From Acidobacteriota bacterium (GTDB lineage Bacteria; Acidobacteriota; Blastocatellia; Pyrinomonadales; Pyrinomonadaceae): DNA of 22,966 bases. The stretch is from NCBI GenBank assembly GCA_023391155.1, contig JAEWBM010000007.1:1-22966 (forward strand). The letters are read 5' to 3'. This document shows, in pieces, positions 1 through 7,453 of this stretch. The notes beneath the pieces are model-generated. The model worked only from the letters and a program-made list of their open reading frames with translations. It ran no database searches and was not told where the DNA came from. A program made the position numbers and the translations under genes. Each line of letters opens with the position of its first letter. The first letter of the stretch is position 1.

Positions 1-632
1 GTGCAGAACTCGCAGCCGTATGGACACCCGCGGCCGGTCTCGATGGGCACCACGAAAAACTTGCCCCATCCCGCGCCCAGGCGCGACATTACGGGCCGCA
101 TAAAGCTCGGGACAAGTGAGAATTGATCCAGATCGAGGGATTCCCAAGGGATGTGCGGATACGGCTGAAGGGTCGGTTTTTTATCATTGCCCTTTGCGTC
201 GATCTCGGGCGTGTAAACTTCTTTCAAATTGCCGGCCGCCGCGTCGCGAACTATCTGGGGCCAGGTCTCGTCAGCTTCGCCGAGAGCGACAGCATCGGCA
301 TGTCGGGGCCCGCCATCGCGGCCGAGGGCCTCGTCCGGACATTCCGTCACGTGAGGACCGCCCATAACGACCTTAAAGCCGGCTTCACGCAGAGCGTCGG
401 CCACCTTATAGGCACGAGCGATCATGCGGGTCATTGAGCCGATGCCGACCAGGCCGATGTTCTGCTCTTTGCAAAAGCGGACAAGCTCAGGCCGCGACAT
501 CGCCTTGGCGTTGCCGTCGATCAAAACCACCTCATGCCCGTCGGGGGTAAGGGATTGCAGGAGGAACATCCACAGGTGCGGCATAAAGTTGCGCGTCACC
601 CCATTGTCAGGGTTGTAAAGCAGTATTTTCAT
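1..632 (-). CDS. B12-binding-domain radical SAM protein (N-terminal part, cut by window edge)
   Basis: Reading leftwards from an ATG at 632, the frame stays open to the window edge, giving about 210 residues (start MKILLYNPDNGVTRNF). Residues ~1-150 look like a Rossmann-type cobalamin-binding domain, with a hydrophobic strand followed by VVLIDGNA, then GLVGIGSMTR and VVMGGPHVTECPDEAL. The usual DxHxxG histidine for base-off cobalamin is not visible. Near the window edge comes ETGRGCPYGCEFC, the CxxxCxxC motif that binds the [4Fe-4S] cluster and SAM, so the radical SAM barrel begins here and is cut off. Family members do radical methylations, ring contractions or methylthiolations; the substrate cannot be told from this half. 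No Shine-Dalgarno sequence is evident. A 115-bp gap separates it from the SDR gene on the same strand. Family is sure; the exact enzyme is unknown. Confidence 0.85.
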   Translation of the reverse strand, partial: MKILLYNPDNGVTRNFMPHLWMFLLQSLTPDGHEVVLIDGNAKAMSRPELVRFCKEQNIGLVGIGSMTRMIARAYKVADALREAGFKVVMGGPHVTECPDEALGRDGGPRHADAVALGEADETWPQIVRDAAAGNLKEVYTPEIDAKGNDKKPTLQPYPHIPWESLDLDQFSLVPSFMRPVMSRLGAGWGKFFVVPIETGRGCPYGCEFC

Positions 633-747
633 TCGATATCAAGTGGGAAAGACAAGGGTCGTTCCGGTAATGAAGCGCCAAGGGGGCCGGCACGACCAGG
701 GCTAGCTATAGCTTAAAAGCAATAATCTCACTTTCGGGTCAGAAACG

Positions 748-1557
748 CTATCCTAAAATTATCTTTTTGATCAGTCCGCGAAAGACCGGGAACGGCACGA
801 CACGCCTTATCCCAAGTATCCCTTTTGTGTTCACGCCGTACCTGAGACGCCCGCTTTTGTCGGTGACGGCATCGTAGATAGCCTGGGCGACGACGCTCCC
901 GTCCGGGGCGCCTTCGGCCGCCTTTTCGGAGTTTTTTAGGAGTCGCTGCGTCATTTCGTCGTAAGCCGTCAGACCTTCTTTTGAGGCTACAGTCAGCGAG
1001 CGGTCATAGAAATCGGTCTTGATCGGACCGGGTTCGATGATCTTGACTCGAACGTTGAAGGGCTCAAGTTCATATTGGAGCGATTCCGAAAAGCCCTCGA
1101 CAGCCCATTTTGTAGCGTGGTAAAGGCTGGAGAGCGGAAATGCCAGGCGTCCGCCGACCGACGAAACATTAACTATTGTTCCCCGCTTCTGCTCACGAAA
1201 ATACGGGATCACCTCGCGGCAAACGTTCATCACGCCGAAGATGTTTACCTCAAACTGCCGGCGGATATCTTCTTCTGAGGCAGCCTCGAAAGCGCCGATC
1301 AGGCCGTAGCCCGCGTTGTTGACCACGGCGTTGATGCGTCCGAACCGGTCGATCGTGGCCTTAATGGCCTCCCGAATGGAGTCGGGGTCTGTGACATCGA
1401 GCCTGAAGCATTCGATGTCGGCGATGCGAGCGAGATCGGCGGCAGCCGAGGGGTCGCGCATGGTGGCGGCGACCTTCCAGTCTTTTGTTTGAAAGAGCTT
1501 TGCGGTCTCGTTGCCGATGCCGGTCGAGGCTCCGGTAATAAGGATCACCTTAGACAT
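748..1557 (-). CDS. Short-chain dehydrogenase/reductase (SDR)
   Basis: A 269-residue classical SDR, predicted cytosolic and NAD(P)H-dependent. The cofactor-binding glycine motif TGASTGIG is at residues 8-15, the NNAG motif at 80-83, and the catalytic set is Ser133, Tyr146 and Lys150 (YHATK). The length matches the family's ~250-270 residues. The frame extends upstream to 1770, but that extension (71 residues) is not SDR-like and runs back through the divergent nuclease gene. I therefore start at the ATG at 1557, where MSKVILITGAS begins exactly at the first beta strand. No clear Shine-Dalgarno is visible. A weak promoter lies directly upstream in the shared divergent spacer. The substrate is unknown; the wide C-terminal loop and helix (PIKTDFYDRS onwards) resemble the many SDRs annotated only as oxidoreductase. 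Confidence 0.92.
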   Translation of the reverse strand: MSKVILITGASTGIGNETAKLFQTKDWKVAATMRDPSAAADLARIADIECFRLDVTDPDSIREAIKATIDRFGRINAVVNNAGYGLIGAFEAASEEDIRRQFEVNIFGVMNVCREVIPYFREQKRGTIVNVSSVGGRLAFPLSSLYHATKWAVEGFSESLQYELEPFNVRVKIIEPGPIKTDFYDRSLTVASKEGLTAYDEMTQRLLKNSEKAAEGAPDGSVVAQAIYDAVTDKSGRLRYGVNTKGILGIRRVVPFPVFRGLIKKIILG

Positions 1558-1567
1558 AGTGATTTCA

Positions 1568-1595
1568 AATCTATACGAAAACTGAAGACGGTCAA
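1568..1595 (-). promoter_or_regulatory. Possible sigma70-type promoter for the SDR gene
   Basis: On the minus strand a -35 box TTGACC (1590-1595, 5 of 6 to consensus), a 16-bp spacer and a -10 box TAGATT (1568-1573, 4 of 6) precede the SDR ATG at 1557. The predicted start point is only about 4-6 nt from the ATG, so the transcript would be nearly leaderless. Sequence match only. Confidence 0.33.
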
Positions 1596-1644
1596 GCGGC
1601 CGGGCGGGCAAAACGCTTGATTTAGCCGCGGCGCGATATTGGCA

Positions 1645-1650
1645 TATACT
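1645..1650 (+). promoter_or_regulatory. Possible -10 box just upstream of the nuclease gene
   Basis: TATACT (5 of 6 to TATAAT) ends 7 bp before the ATG at 1658, which would place the transcript start at or next to the start codon. A 17-bp-spaced -35 (TTAGCC) is poor. A GGAG at 1651-1654 could alternatively be a Shine-Dalgarno, but with only 3 nt to the ATG it is too close to be typical. Which of the two is used cannot be settled from sequence. Confidence 0.28.
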
Positions 1651-1657
1651 GGAGTAT

Positions 1658-2926
1658 ATGAAGTTTCTGCATATCGCGGATGTGCACTTGGGATGCACGC
1701 GATACAACCTGCCCGAAAGCCCGCGCGATTTTTTCGATGCGTGGATAGACGTGCTGAAGCGGTACGCCATCGATGAGCGGGTCGATTTTGTGATGATGTG
1801 CGGGGACTTTTTTCATAAGCGAAGCGTCCCGCCCGAGACGATGAACTACGCGGTCGCGGGGCTTACCCTTTTGAAAGATGCGGGCATCCCGGTAGTTTCG
1901 ATCGAGGGAAACCACGATCAGCGGCATACCGACAGCGAATATAGCTGGCTGCGGTCGCTGGCGAACTGGAACTTACTTTATCTGCTCGAACCGACGTCAG
2001 ACGAGGGCGGGATCACATATGAGCCGTGGGATGACGACAAGGGTGGCGGGTTTATTGACATTGGACGGGCCAGGATCTTTGGTTCGCACTGGTACGGAGC
2101 ATCGGCAAATTGGGCAATTCCGATGCTGACAAAAGCGATCGGCGAAAACCGGCGGGAGGGGGCGTTTCATATACTGATGCTCCACACCGATGTCGAAGGG
2201 CATCAGACGCATCCGATCCCCGCCCTTTCGATCAGTGCACTGAAAGAGCTTAAAGCAGTGACCGATTATGTCGGACTCGGCCACACGCATATGCATTACG
2301 AGATCGACAACTGGGCGTTCAATCCCGGGTCGATCGAGGTAACAAATATCGCGGAGTATCGTGAGACCCGCGGCGTGTTTCTGGTGACGGTGGGAGAGGA
2401 CAATCTCGTTGAGGCGAGGCATATTCGCGACTACCGGCACCGGCCGTTCCAGAGGCTTCAACTGGACGTTACGCCGTTCTCGACATCGGAAGAAGTGACG
2501 GAGGCGGCGTTAGGCTTGATCCGTACCAGCGGCCGGCCGGCCGAAGACGGTAAGCCGGCCCCCATTATCGAACTGGCCTTTCGGGGTCAGCTAGGCTTTC
2601 CGAATTCGCGGCTTGAGATCAGCAAGATCCGGGAGGAGGGAATGTCGATGACCGGTGCACTGCATATCAGGATAAAGAACCACTCCGTCCCGACGGAATA
2701 TGCCGTGGCTCCGGACGCCGATCTGGAAATGGAACGCGATACGCTCGAGCGCCGCGTGGTCGGCGACCTGGTCGGCCGTGACAAGCGGTTCCGCGGCGAC
2801 CCGCTGCGGATCTCCGAAACGGTGCTTGGGGCCAAGCGGATGGCATTGAGCGACGACGAGCCCGAAAAGATCGCCGAGTTCGTCAGGGTCTCCGGAACGG
2901 GCGAAGCGATCGAGGCGGCAAAATGA
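1658..2926 (+). CDS. SbcD/MRE11-type metallophosphoesterase (DNA repair exonuclease)
   Basis: A 422-residue calcineurin-like phosphoesterase of the SbcD/MRE11 nuclease class. The five metal-binding motifs appear in order: DVH (Asp8, His10), GDFFH (Asp50, His53), GNHD (84-87), LHTDVEGH (His176, His182) and GHTH (His209, His211). Together they build the two-metal (usually Mn2+) site that processes DNA ends. The C-terminal ~150 residues, after the capping domain, contain a charged stretch (DLEMERDTLERRVVGD) and are less conserved. An SbcD partner normally sits beside sbcC/rad50, encoding an SMC-like ATPase. None is here; the downstream neighbour is instead a LON-domain protein overlapping by ATGA, so the two are probably translated together. 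Whether it works with a distant SbcC or alone is unknown. Divergent from the SDR gene across ~100 bp. Confidence 0.9.
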   Translation: MKFLHIADVHLGCTRYNLPESPRDFFDAWIDVLKRYAIDERVDFVMMCGDFFHKRSVPPETMNYAVAGLTLLKDAGIPVVSIEGNHDQRHTDSEYSWLRSLANWNLLYLLEPTSDEGGITYEPWDDDKGGGFIDIGRARIFGSHWYGASANWAIPMLTKAIGENRREGAFHILMLHTDVEGHQTHPIPALSISALKELKAVTDYVGLGHTHMHYEIDNWAFNPGSIEVTNIAEYRETRGVFLVTVGEDNLVEARHIRDYRHRPFQRLQLDVTPFSTSEEVTEAALGLIRTSGRPAEDGKPAPIIELAFRGQLGFPNSRLEISKIREEGMSMTGALHIRIKNHSVPTEYAVAPDADLEMERDTLERRVVGDLVGRDKRFRGDPLRISETVLGAKRMALSDDEPEKIAEFVRVSGTGEAIEAAK

Positions 2927-3630
2927 ACGGATCAGAAGACCCCCGATCGAAGGTAAACGGCATAGAGCATTTAGGCATCTTTCCGCTGCCGCTTGTCCTT
3001 ATGCCGAACGAATTGCTCCCGCTTCACATCTTTGAGCCGAGATATCGTCAGTTGCTCACTGATGCCCAGAGCGACCGGAGCGTTTTCGGCGTGAACTGGT
3101 TCGAGCAGGGTGAAGGATTTGAAATCAAGCCTGAGGTCGGCGCCGTTGGCTGCGCGGCAGAGATACGCGAGGCCCAGATGCTGCCAGACGGGCGCTCGAA
3201 CATCATCACCTCGGGAATGCTGCGATATCGAATCGTCGAATACGTCGATATCGGAGCGCCCTATTTAACGGCCGAAGTCGAATTTTTCGAGGATGAGCCC
3301 GAGGGCGGCCCCAGCCTTAAAGAGATGACCGACGAGGTGTTCGATCTGTTCGAACGCGTCGCGAAGGCAGCGTTCAAGCTGAGCGGGAACCGCGGCCAGT
3401 TTCCTGAGATACAGCGCACTGATCCCGAGACCTTCTCTTTCTTGGTGAGCGTGGCCTTTAACTTAGATAACGAATTGAAATACGAAATGCTTGAAATGAC
3501 CTCGACCACCGAACGGCTGAGCAGGCTAAAGGCGATCCTCGTTCAGGCTGTCGACAAAATGGAAGCGAGTGCCGATATCTTCAAAGTGGCTCAGACCAAC
3601 GGCCACGTCGATAAAAAGCTCGACCTCTAA
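2923..3630 (+). CDS. Stand-alone LON substrate-binding domain protein
   Basis: A 235-residue protein carrying only the N-terminal substrate-recognition domain of Lon protease (PUA-like beta fold). The signature is at residues ~18-45: LGIFPLPLVLMPNELLPLHI, then FEPRYRQLL. It has no AAA+ Walker motifs and no Ser-Lys peptidase domain. A helical C-terminal half (about 130-235) completes the usual architecture of small bacterial LON-domain proteins. The start codon overlaps the stop of the nuclease gene (ATGA at 2923-2926), implying translational coupling. It ends 2 bp before the convergent hydrolase gene. Family assignment is firm. Function is not: such proteins are thought to bind unfolded or specific protein partners, and a link with DNA-end processing is only suggested by the operon. 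Confidence 0.88.
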   Translation: MNGSEDPRSKVNGIEHLGIFPLPLVLMPNELLPLHIFEPRYRQLLTDAQSDRSVFGVNWFEQGEGFEIKPEVGAVGCAAEIREAQMLPDGRSNIITSGMLRYRIVEYVDIGAPYLTAEVEFFEDEPEGGPSLKEMTDEVFDLFERVAKAAFKLSGNRGQFPEIQRTDPETFSFLVSVAFNLDNELKYEMLEMTSTTERLSRLKAILVQAVDKMEASADIFKVAQTNGHVDKKLDL

Positions 3631-3632
3631 AC

Positions 3633-4598
3633 CTAGGGCAGCGTCAACGCTTGCCGCATAAAATCGATAACACGCTGGTCATATGCCTCTGAAAGCTCAA
3701 TCGAAGCATTGATCATCCCCATTCCCGACGGGCTGAGATCCGTCTTTGTATCGACGGTCGTGTCAACCGGGAAACATTTGCTTATTTTATTCGTCGAATC
3801 CTGAAATTCGGGCGAATCGATCCCGGCGAGCAGCAGAGTTCTGCGGCCCATGACGTTCTTGGCAATATCGCACGCCGGCACCCGCTTAAAACATCCCTCG
3901 TAATAGTAGGGATAGGTTCCGAGCGATGCGAAATGCGATGTAACATTGCTGGCGAAAGGAAAGCGTTTGCCGATCACACTGCCCATCAGACTGTCGGCGT
4001 CCCCGGGAACCGAATCCAACACGAGCGCTTTTATAGACGGATCACCGCCGGCCGCGAAGAGCCCCGCAAGTGCTCCCATCTCGACACCGTAAACGCCGAT
4101 GTCCTTACCGACGAGCGGCATGTTTTCCGGTGAACGCAGGCCGCGGAGATAAGCGATCGCTGCCGCAACGTCGTCGCTTTCACAACCGCCGAAGGACGAG
4201 CACTGGACCGCTGGATCTTCGCCATGGCCGCGGAGGTCCGGCATCAGGACGGTAAAATTTGTAGATTCGTTAAGCTTGACGCCGAGATTCAGAACGTGCG
4301 AACGGTCAGCTCCGAATCGATGCAGCAATATGACGGCCGGAGCGGTAGGCGTTCCCCGCAGCAGCCACCCGCGGGCACCGGTGCCGTCGTTGTTGCTCCA
4401 GGCCTCATCGGTCACGCGTGCCCCGCGGGAGCTGAGCATCCCATATTTTTCCGGGGTTACGAGATAGACCGTGTTGACCGGCCGCGACGCCTCATGGACG
4501 AGCCAGATGGAGGCGACCGCAACGGCGGCGAACGAGAGAATGACCGTGGGCGACACGAGCTTATAGAGACTTTTTACTAATCGTTTTGTTCCTGCCAT
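3633..4598 (-). CDS. Alpha/beta-hydrolase-fold protein lacking the catalytic serine and histidine
   Basis: A 321-residue protein. Residues ~16-35 are a single N-terminal membrane anchor or uncleaved signal (VSPTVILSFAAVAVASIWLV), so the fold should lie outside the cytoplasm. The alpha/beta-hydrolase core is recognisable from AVILLHRFGADRSH (88-101) and FTVLMPDLRGHGED (115-128). At the nucleophile elbow, however, the sequence is YGVEMGA: Glu173 (codon GAG) stands where the GxSxG serine should be. The C-terminal region that normally bears the catalytic His reads SPSGMGMINASIE, with no His. An Asp survives in AGIDSPE. The frame is intact, so this looks like a pseudo-enzyme rather than a broken gene. 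It is convergent with the LON gene (2-bp gap) and divergent from the S55 gene. No Shine-Dalgarno is evident. Confidence 0.82.
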   Translation of the reverse strand: MAGTKRLVKSLYKLVSPTVILSFAAVAVASIWLVHEASRPVNTVYLVTPEKYGMLSSRGARVTDEAWSNNDGTGARGWLLRGTPTAPAVILLHRFGADRSHVLNLGVKLNESTNFTVLMPDLRGHGEDPAVQCSSFGGCESDDVAAAIAYLRGLRSPENMPLVGKDIGVYGVEMGALAGLFAAGGDPSIKALVLDSVPGDADSLMGSVIGKRFPFASNVTSHFASLGTYPYYYEGCFKRVPACDIAKNVMGRRTLLLAGIDSPEFQDSTNKISKCFPVDTTVDTKTDLSPSGMGMINASIELSEAYDQRVIDFMRQALTLP

Positions 4599-4670
4599 GA
4601 CAACGGGTGGGTTGTGGATACAACGCAGATAAGCTTTGCAGAGTCTTAATAGAAGCCCAACAGAAAAGGC

Positions 4671-4699
4671 TTCAGATATGTCGACCTAAATGATACCAT
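4671..4699 (+). promoter_or_regulatory. Probable extended -10 promoter for the S55 gene
   Basis: A -35-like TTCAGA (4671-4676, 4 of 6) is followed by a 17-bp spacer and TACCAT (4694-4699), preceded by TGA as an extended -10 (TGnTAnnnT). The start point would be near 4706, leaving a leader of about 25 nt that contains an AGGAAAAGG ribosome site. A 6-bp inverted repeat (GAAGCC 4652-4657 with GGCTTC 4668-4673) overlaps the -35 and could be an operator, or chance. Confidence 0.4.
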
Positions 4700-4711
4700 A
4701 AAGTCCGACAT

Positions 4712-4720
4712 AGGAAAAGG
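4712..4720 (+). promoter_or_regulatory. Ribosome binding site of the S55 gene
   Basis: AGGAAAAGG lies 10 nt upstream of the ATG at 4731. It is one of the few recognisable purine-rich ribosome sites in the window and supports this start over downstream methionines. Confidence 0.5.
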
Positions 4721-4730
4721 TTTTTTAACA

Positions 4731-6593
4731 ATGATCAACGCCCGTACCCTGCTCTTAATTCTCGCAATATTTTCTCTAATTGGTTCCGCATTCGGCCAGG
4801 GTGCGGCGACCGCTTCTTCCGGCTCCGGCTCAGGCAGCAAACACATGCCCCTGAGCGAAGTTCGCGAGGGCATGAAGGGCACGGCAATGACCGTTTTTAA
4901 GGGGTCCAAAGCGGAGCCGTTCGAGGTAGAGATACTCGGTATATTGCCCGGAGGCGTCGGGCCGAAGCAGGACCTGATCATCGGACGGATCGGCGGCGGC
5001 GGTGCCGACCGCACGGCTGTATTTGCAGGGATGTCCGGCTCACCGGTATATGTGAACGGCAAGCTGATCGGCGCGATCTCATATAGCTTCCCGTTTTCTA
5101 AAGAGGCGATCTGCGGCATAACTCCGATAGAGCAAATGATCTCGATCTTCGAAGAGCGGCAATCGGCAACGACCGGGAGCCGCGAACCTGTTCCTGTCTC
5201 ATTCGCCGAGATCGCGTCGGCAAGTTACGAAGTCAGGCTGCCGCAGCTATTGCCGGCATCAAGCCCGGTCGTCGCGGCAGGTTCAGGATCGATGCTGCAG
5301 TCGGTAGCGGGACAATCATTCCGGCCGATCGGCACACCGCTGACGTTTACAGGTATTTCGCAGAGCACGCTCGATATTTTTGCACCGCAGTTAATGCAGG
5401 CGGGGCTTATCCCGGTTGCCGCAGCGGGCGGTGCGTCGCGGATAACGCCGATGAAAAAGGCGGATGAGAACACGCTGACGGGCGGAGCATCGGTTTCGAT
5501 GATGCTGACGCGAGGCGACTATAGTATGGCGGCGGCGGGCACGGTGACGATGCGCGACGGCGATAAGGTATATGCCTTCGGCCATCCCTTCTTGAGCCTT
5601 GGCACGTCGGACCTGCCCATGTCCGAATCCAGCGTCATCACGGTGGTTCCGAGCCTTAGTAATTCGTTCAAGCTGGCGGTCCCCGAGGCGATGGTCGGGT
5701 CGATGACGCAAGACCGTGCGACCGGCGTTTTCGGAACGCTGGGCCGAGCACCGCGGATGATCCCGGTCAGGCTGAATGTCGAGACCAGCCGCGGCGGCCG
5801 CGAGACGGTCGAATTTGAGATCGCACAAGACGATTTTCTTACCCCGCTGCTGCTCAATATTACGGTCTATAACGCGATCGTCGCACAGGAGCGGTCGATA
5901 GGCGATTCGACCGTGATGATCGACGGGTCTATCAACCTCAACGGCCAGGCGCCGATCAAGCTGAACCGCCGATTTGCCGGGCAGCAGGCGTCGATGCTTG
6001 CCGCGGGGTCGGTGGCAACGCCTGTAAATCTTTTGCTCCGCGGGCGGTTTGACGATCTGGATATCGAAAATATCGAGCTCACTTTACGGTCGGTGGACGG
6101 CAGCAAGACGGCGGCGCTTGACCGTATCGCGGTGGACCGGACAGAGGCCCGGGCAGGCGAAACCGTTACCCTGCAGGCATTTGCCCGCACGGCATCGGGC
6201 CGGACGTTCGTCCAGCCGATCGAGATCAAGATCCCTGAGGGGACGCCGGCCGGAAAGCTGACGATCAACGTCGGCGACGGCGGTGCGATACAGAAAACGG
6301 ACGCGATCCAGCAATTTGTACCGAACGGCCTTTCGGACCTGGTGACGATGATCAACCGGACAAAGCTGCCCGATCGACTTTATGTGAAGATGCTTCGCGA
6401 AACGAAGGGTCTGATCGTCGGTGCCTCTGAGATGCCCGACCTTCCGCCGTCGATGCTTGCCACGATGAGCAGCGACCGCGTCGCCGGCGGCACGAAGCCG
6501 GCCAAGCACTCGGTCGTCGCCGAACAGGAACTCACGCCGGCTGACTTCGTGATCACGGGCGAGCGTTCGCTATCGATCGAGGTTATCGACTAG
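4731..6593 (+). CDS. Exported SpoIVB-type peptidase S55 domain protein
   Basis: A 620-residue protein with a Sec signal peptide (hydrophobic LLLILAIFSLIGSAFG, likely cleaved before Gln23). From residue ~40 comes an S55/SpoIVB-like domain: MPLSEVREGMKGTAMTVFKG, FEVEILGILPG, and the hallmark GMSGSP at 100-105, which holds the candidate serine nucleophile. YAFGHPFLSLG near residue 282 offers a conserved His. The C-terminal half (~420-600) looks like beta-rich, Ig-like surface structure (TLRSVDGSKTAALDR, then GETVTLQAFARTASG). In Bacillus SpoIVB cleaves an anchoring protein to trigger sigma-K activation. This protein is far longer than SpoIVB, lacks a visible PDZ domain, and nothing nearby relates to sporulation, so an envelope or periplasmic role is more likely. 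Catalytic activity is inferred, not shown. Confidence 0.85.
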   Translation: MINARTLLLILAIFSLIGSAFGQGAATASSGSGSGSKHMPLSEVREGMKGTAMTVFKGSKAEPFEVEILGILPGGVGPKQDLIIGRIGGGGADRTAVFAGMSGSPVYVNGKLIGAISYSFPFSKEAICGITPIEQMISIFEERQSATTGSREPVPVSFAEIASASYEVRLPQLLPASSPVVAAGSGSMLQSVAGQSFRPIGTPLTFTGISQSTLDIFAPQLMQAGLIPVAAAGGASRITPMKKADENTLTGGASVSMMLTRGDYSMAAAGTVTMRDGDKVYAFGHPFLSLGTSDLPMSESSVITVVPSLSNSFKLAVPEAMVGSMTQDRATGVFGTLGRAPRMIPVRLNVETSRGGRETVEFEIAQDDFLTPLLLNITVYNAIVAQERSIGDSTVMIDGSINLNGQAPIKLNRRFAGQQASMLAAGSVATPVNLLLRGRFDDLDIENIELTLRSVDGSKTAALDRIAVDRTEARAGETVTLQAFARTASGRTFVQPIEIKIPEGTPAGKLTINVGDGGAIQKTDAIQQFVPNGLSDLVTMINRTKLPDRLYVKMLRETKGLIVGASEMPDLPPSMLATMSSDRVAGGTKPAKHSVVAEQELTPADFVITGERSLSIEVID

Positions 6594-6627
6594 CCGCACC
6601 CACGGCGTGTTCGCATTCCGCCGATTC

Positions 6628-6656
6628 TTGACGGTCGAAAACGATTCCGTCATTAT
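6628..6656 (+). promoter_or_regulatory. Possible sigma70-type promoter for the HD hydrolase gene
   Basis: TTGACG (6628-6633, 5 of 6), a 17-bp spacer and CATTAT (6651-6656, 4 of 6) sit directly upstream. The predicted start point falls at about 6662, on the GTG start codon itself, suggesting a leaderless transcript. Confidence 0.4.
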
Positions 6657-6661
6657 GGAAT

Positions 6662-7207
6662 GTGAACACCATAAACCACCTGATGCATGCGGCAAGCTTC
6701 GCCGCAAAGAAACACACCGATCAAAAGCGTAAGGGCGAGCGTGGCGAGCCTTATATCAATCACCCCCTCGAGGTCGCTAATTTACTAGCGAATGTCGGCG
6801 GGGTGAATGACATTGGCATACTGATGGCCGCCATTCTGCACGACACGATCGAGGACACGGACGCGACCGCCGATGAGCTGCGAACGCTGTTCGGCGAGCG
6901 GGTCACGGGCCTCGTGCTTGAGATCACGGACGACAAGAGCCTGCCGAAGGCTGAGCGGAAGCGGCTCCAGATCGAGCACGCCCCGCATCTTTCGCCCGAC
7001 GCCAAGCCGATAAAGCTCGCCGATAAGATCTCGAACATCCGCGACATCACCGCAAGCCCGCCCAGCCACTGGCCGCACGAACGCCGCGTCCAGTACGTCG
7101 AATGGGGCATAAAGGTCGTCGCCGGCCTCCGAGGCTGCAACGACGGGCTCGAAGCCGCGTTCGACGAGACGGTAGAAGCGGCCTGGGAGCGGTTTGGGCG
7201 TCCGTAA
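6662..7207 (+). CDS. MESH1/SpoT-type HD-domain (p)ppGpp hydrolase
   Basis: A 181-residue single-domain protein of the RelA/SpoT HD hydrolase family. Its length and motif spacing match the small alarmone hydrolase MESH1 almost exactly. Visible metal and catalytic residues are His34 (YINHPLEVA), His60-Asp61 and Glu64-Asp65 in HDTIEDT, and Asp121 with Asn125 in KLADKISNIRD. There is no synthetase, TGS or ACT domain, so it should only degrade: known family members remove the 3'-pyrophosphate of (p)ppGpp, and animal MESH1 also dephosphorylates NADPH. The start is GTG at 6662 (residues 1-8 precede a second Met); no Shine-Dalgarno is visible. It stands alone between the S55 gene and the repeat-filled gap. 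The alternative, a RelA-like bifunctional fragment, is unlikely because the domain is complete. Confidence 0.87.
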   Translation: MNTINHLMHAASFAAKKHTDQKRKGERGEPYINHPLEVANLLANVGGVNDIGILMAAILHDTIEDTDATADELRTLFGERVTGLVLEITDDKSLPKAERKRLQIEHAPHLSPDAKPIKLADKISNIRDITASPPSHWPHERRVQYVEWGIKVVAGLRGCNDGLEAAFDETVEAAWERFGRP

Positions 7208-7262
7208 GGCGGTCAACGTTCTTTCGTTCTTTGCTGAGAACGAATTGATTTTCGCCGGAAAT

Positions 7263-7446
7263 GGATCGTTTTCTGACGAGATCGGATCGTTTCTCGGCGC
7301 GATCGGATCGTTTCCCGGCGCGATCAGATCGTTTCCCGGCGAGATCGGATCGTTTCCCGGCGGGATCGGATCGTTTCCCGGCAAGATCGGATCGTTTCCC
7401 GGCGAGATCGGATCGTTTCCCGGCGGGATCGGATCGTGCCCCGGTC
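7263..7446. repeat. 21-bp tandem repeat array, 8 full units plus a decayed ninth
   Basis: Units start at 7263, 7284, 7305, 7326, 7347, 7368, 7389 and 7410, with a partial one at 7431. The consensus begins GGATCGTTTCCCGGC, then three variable-ended bases (GAG, GGG, GCG or AAG) and ATC, so each unit carries two GATC sites. Inner units differ at one to three bases. The first (TTTTCTGACGAG) and the last (GTGCCCCGGTC) are decayed, as expected for an array expanding from the inside. Units 4-5 and 7-8 are the same GAG/GGG pair on either side of an AAG unit, which suggests a multi-unit duplication. There are no spacers, so it is not CRISPR. Confidence 0.95.
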
Positions 7447-7453
7447 GGCGACG

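Noticed and set aside
1558..1770. 71-residue N-terminal extension of the SDR
   Set aside because: It would overlap the divergent nuclease gene and its promoter, and does not resemble SDR sequence.
7263..7446. CRISPR array
   Set aside because: Units are head-to-tail with no unique spacers, and no cas gene is near.
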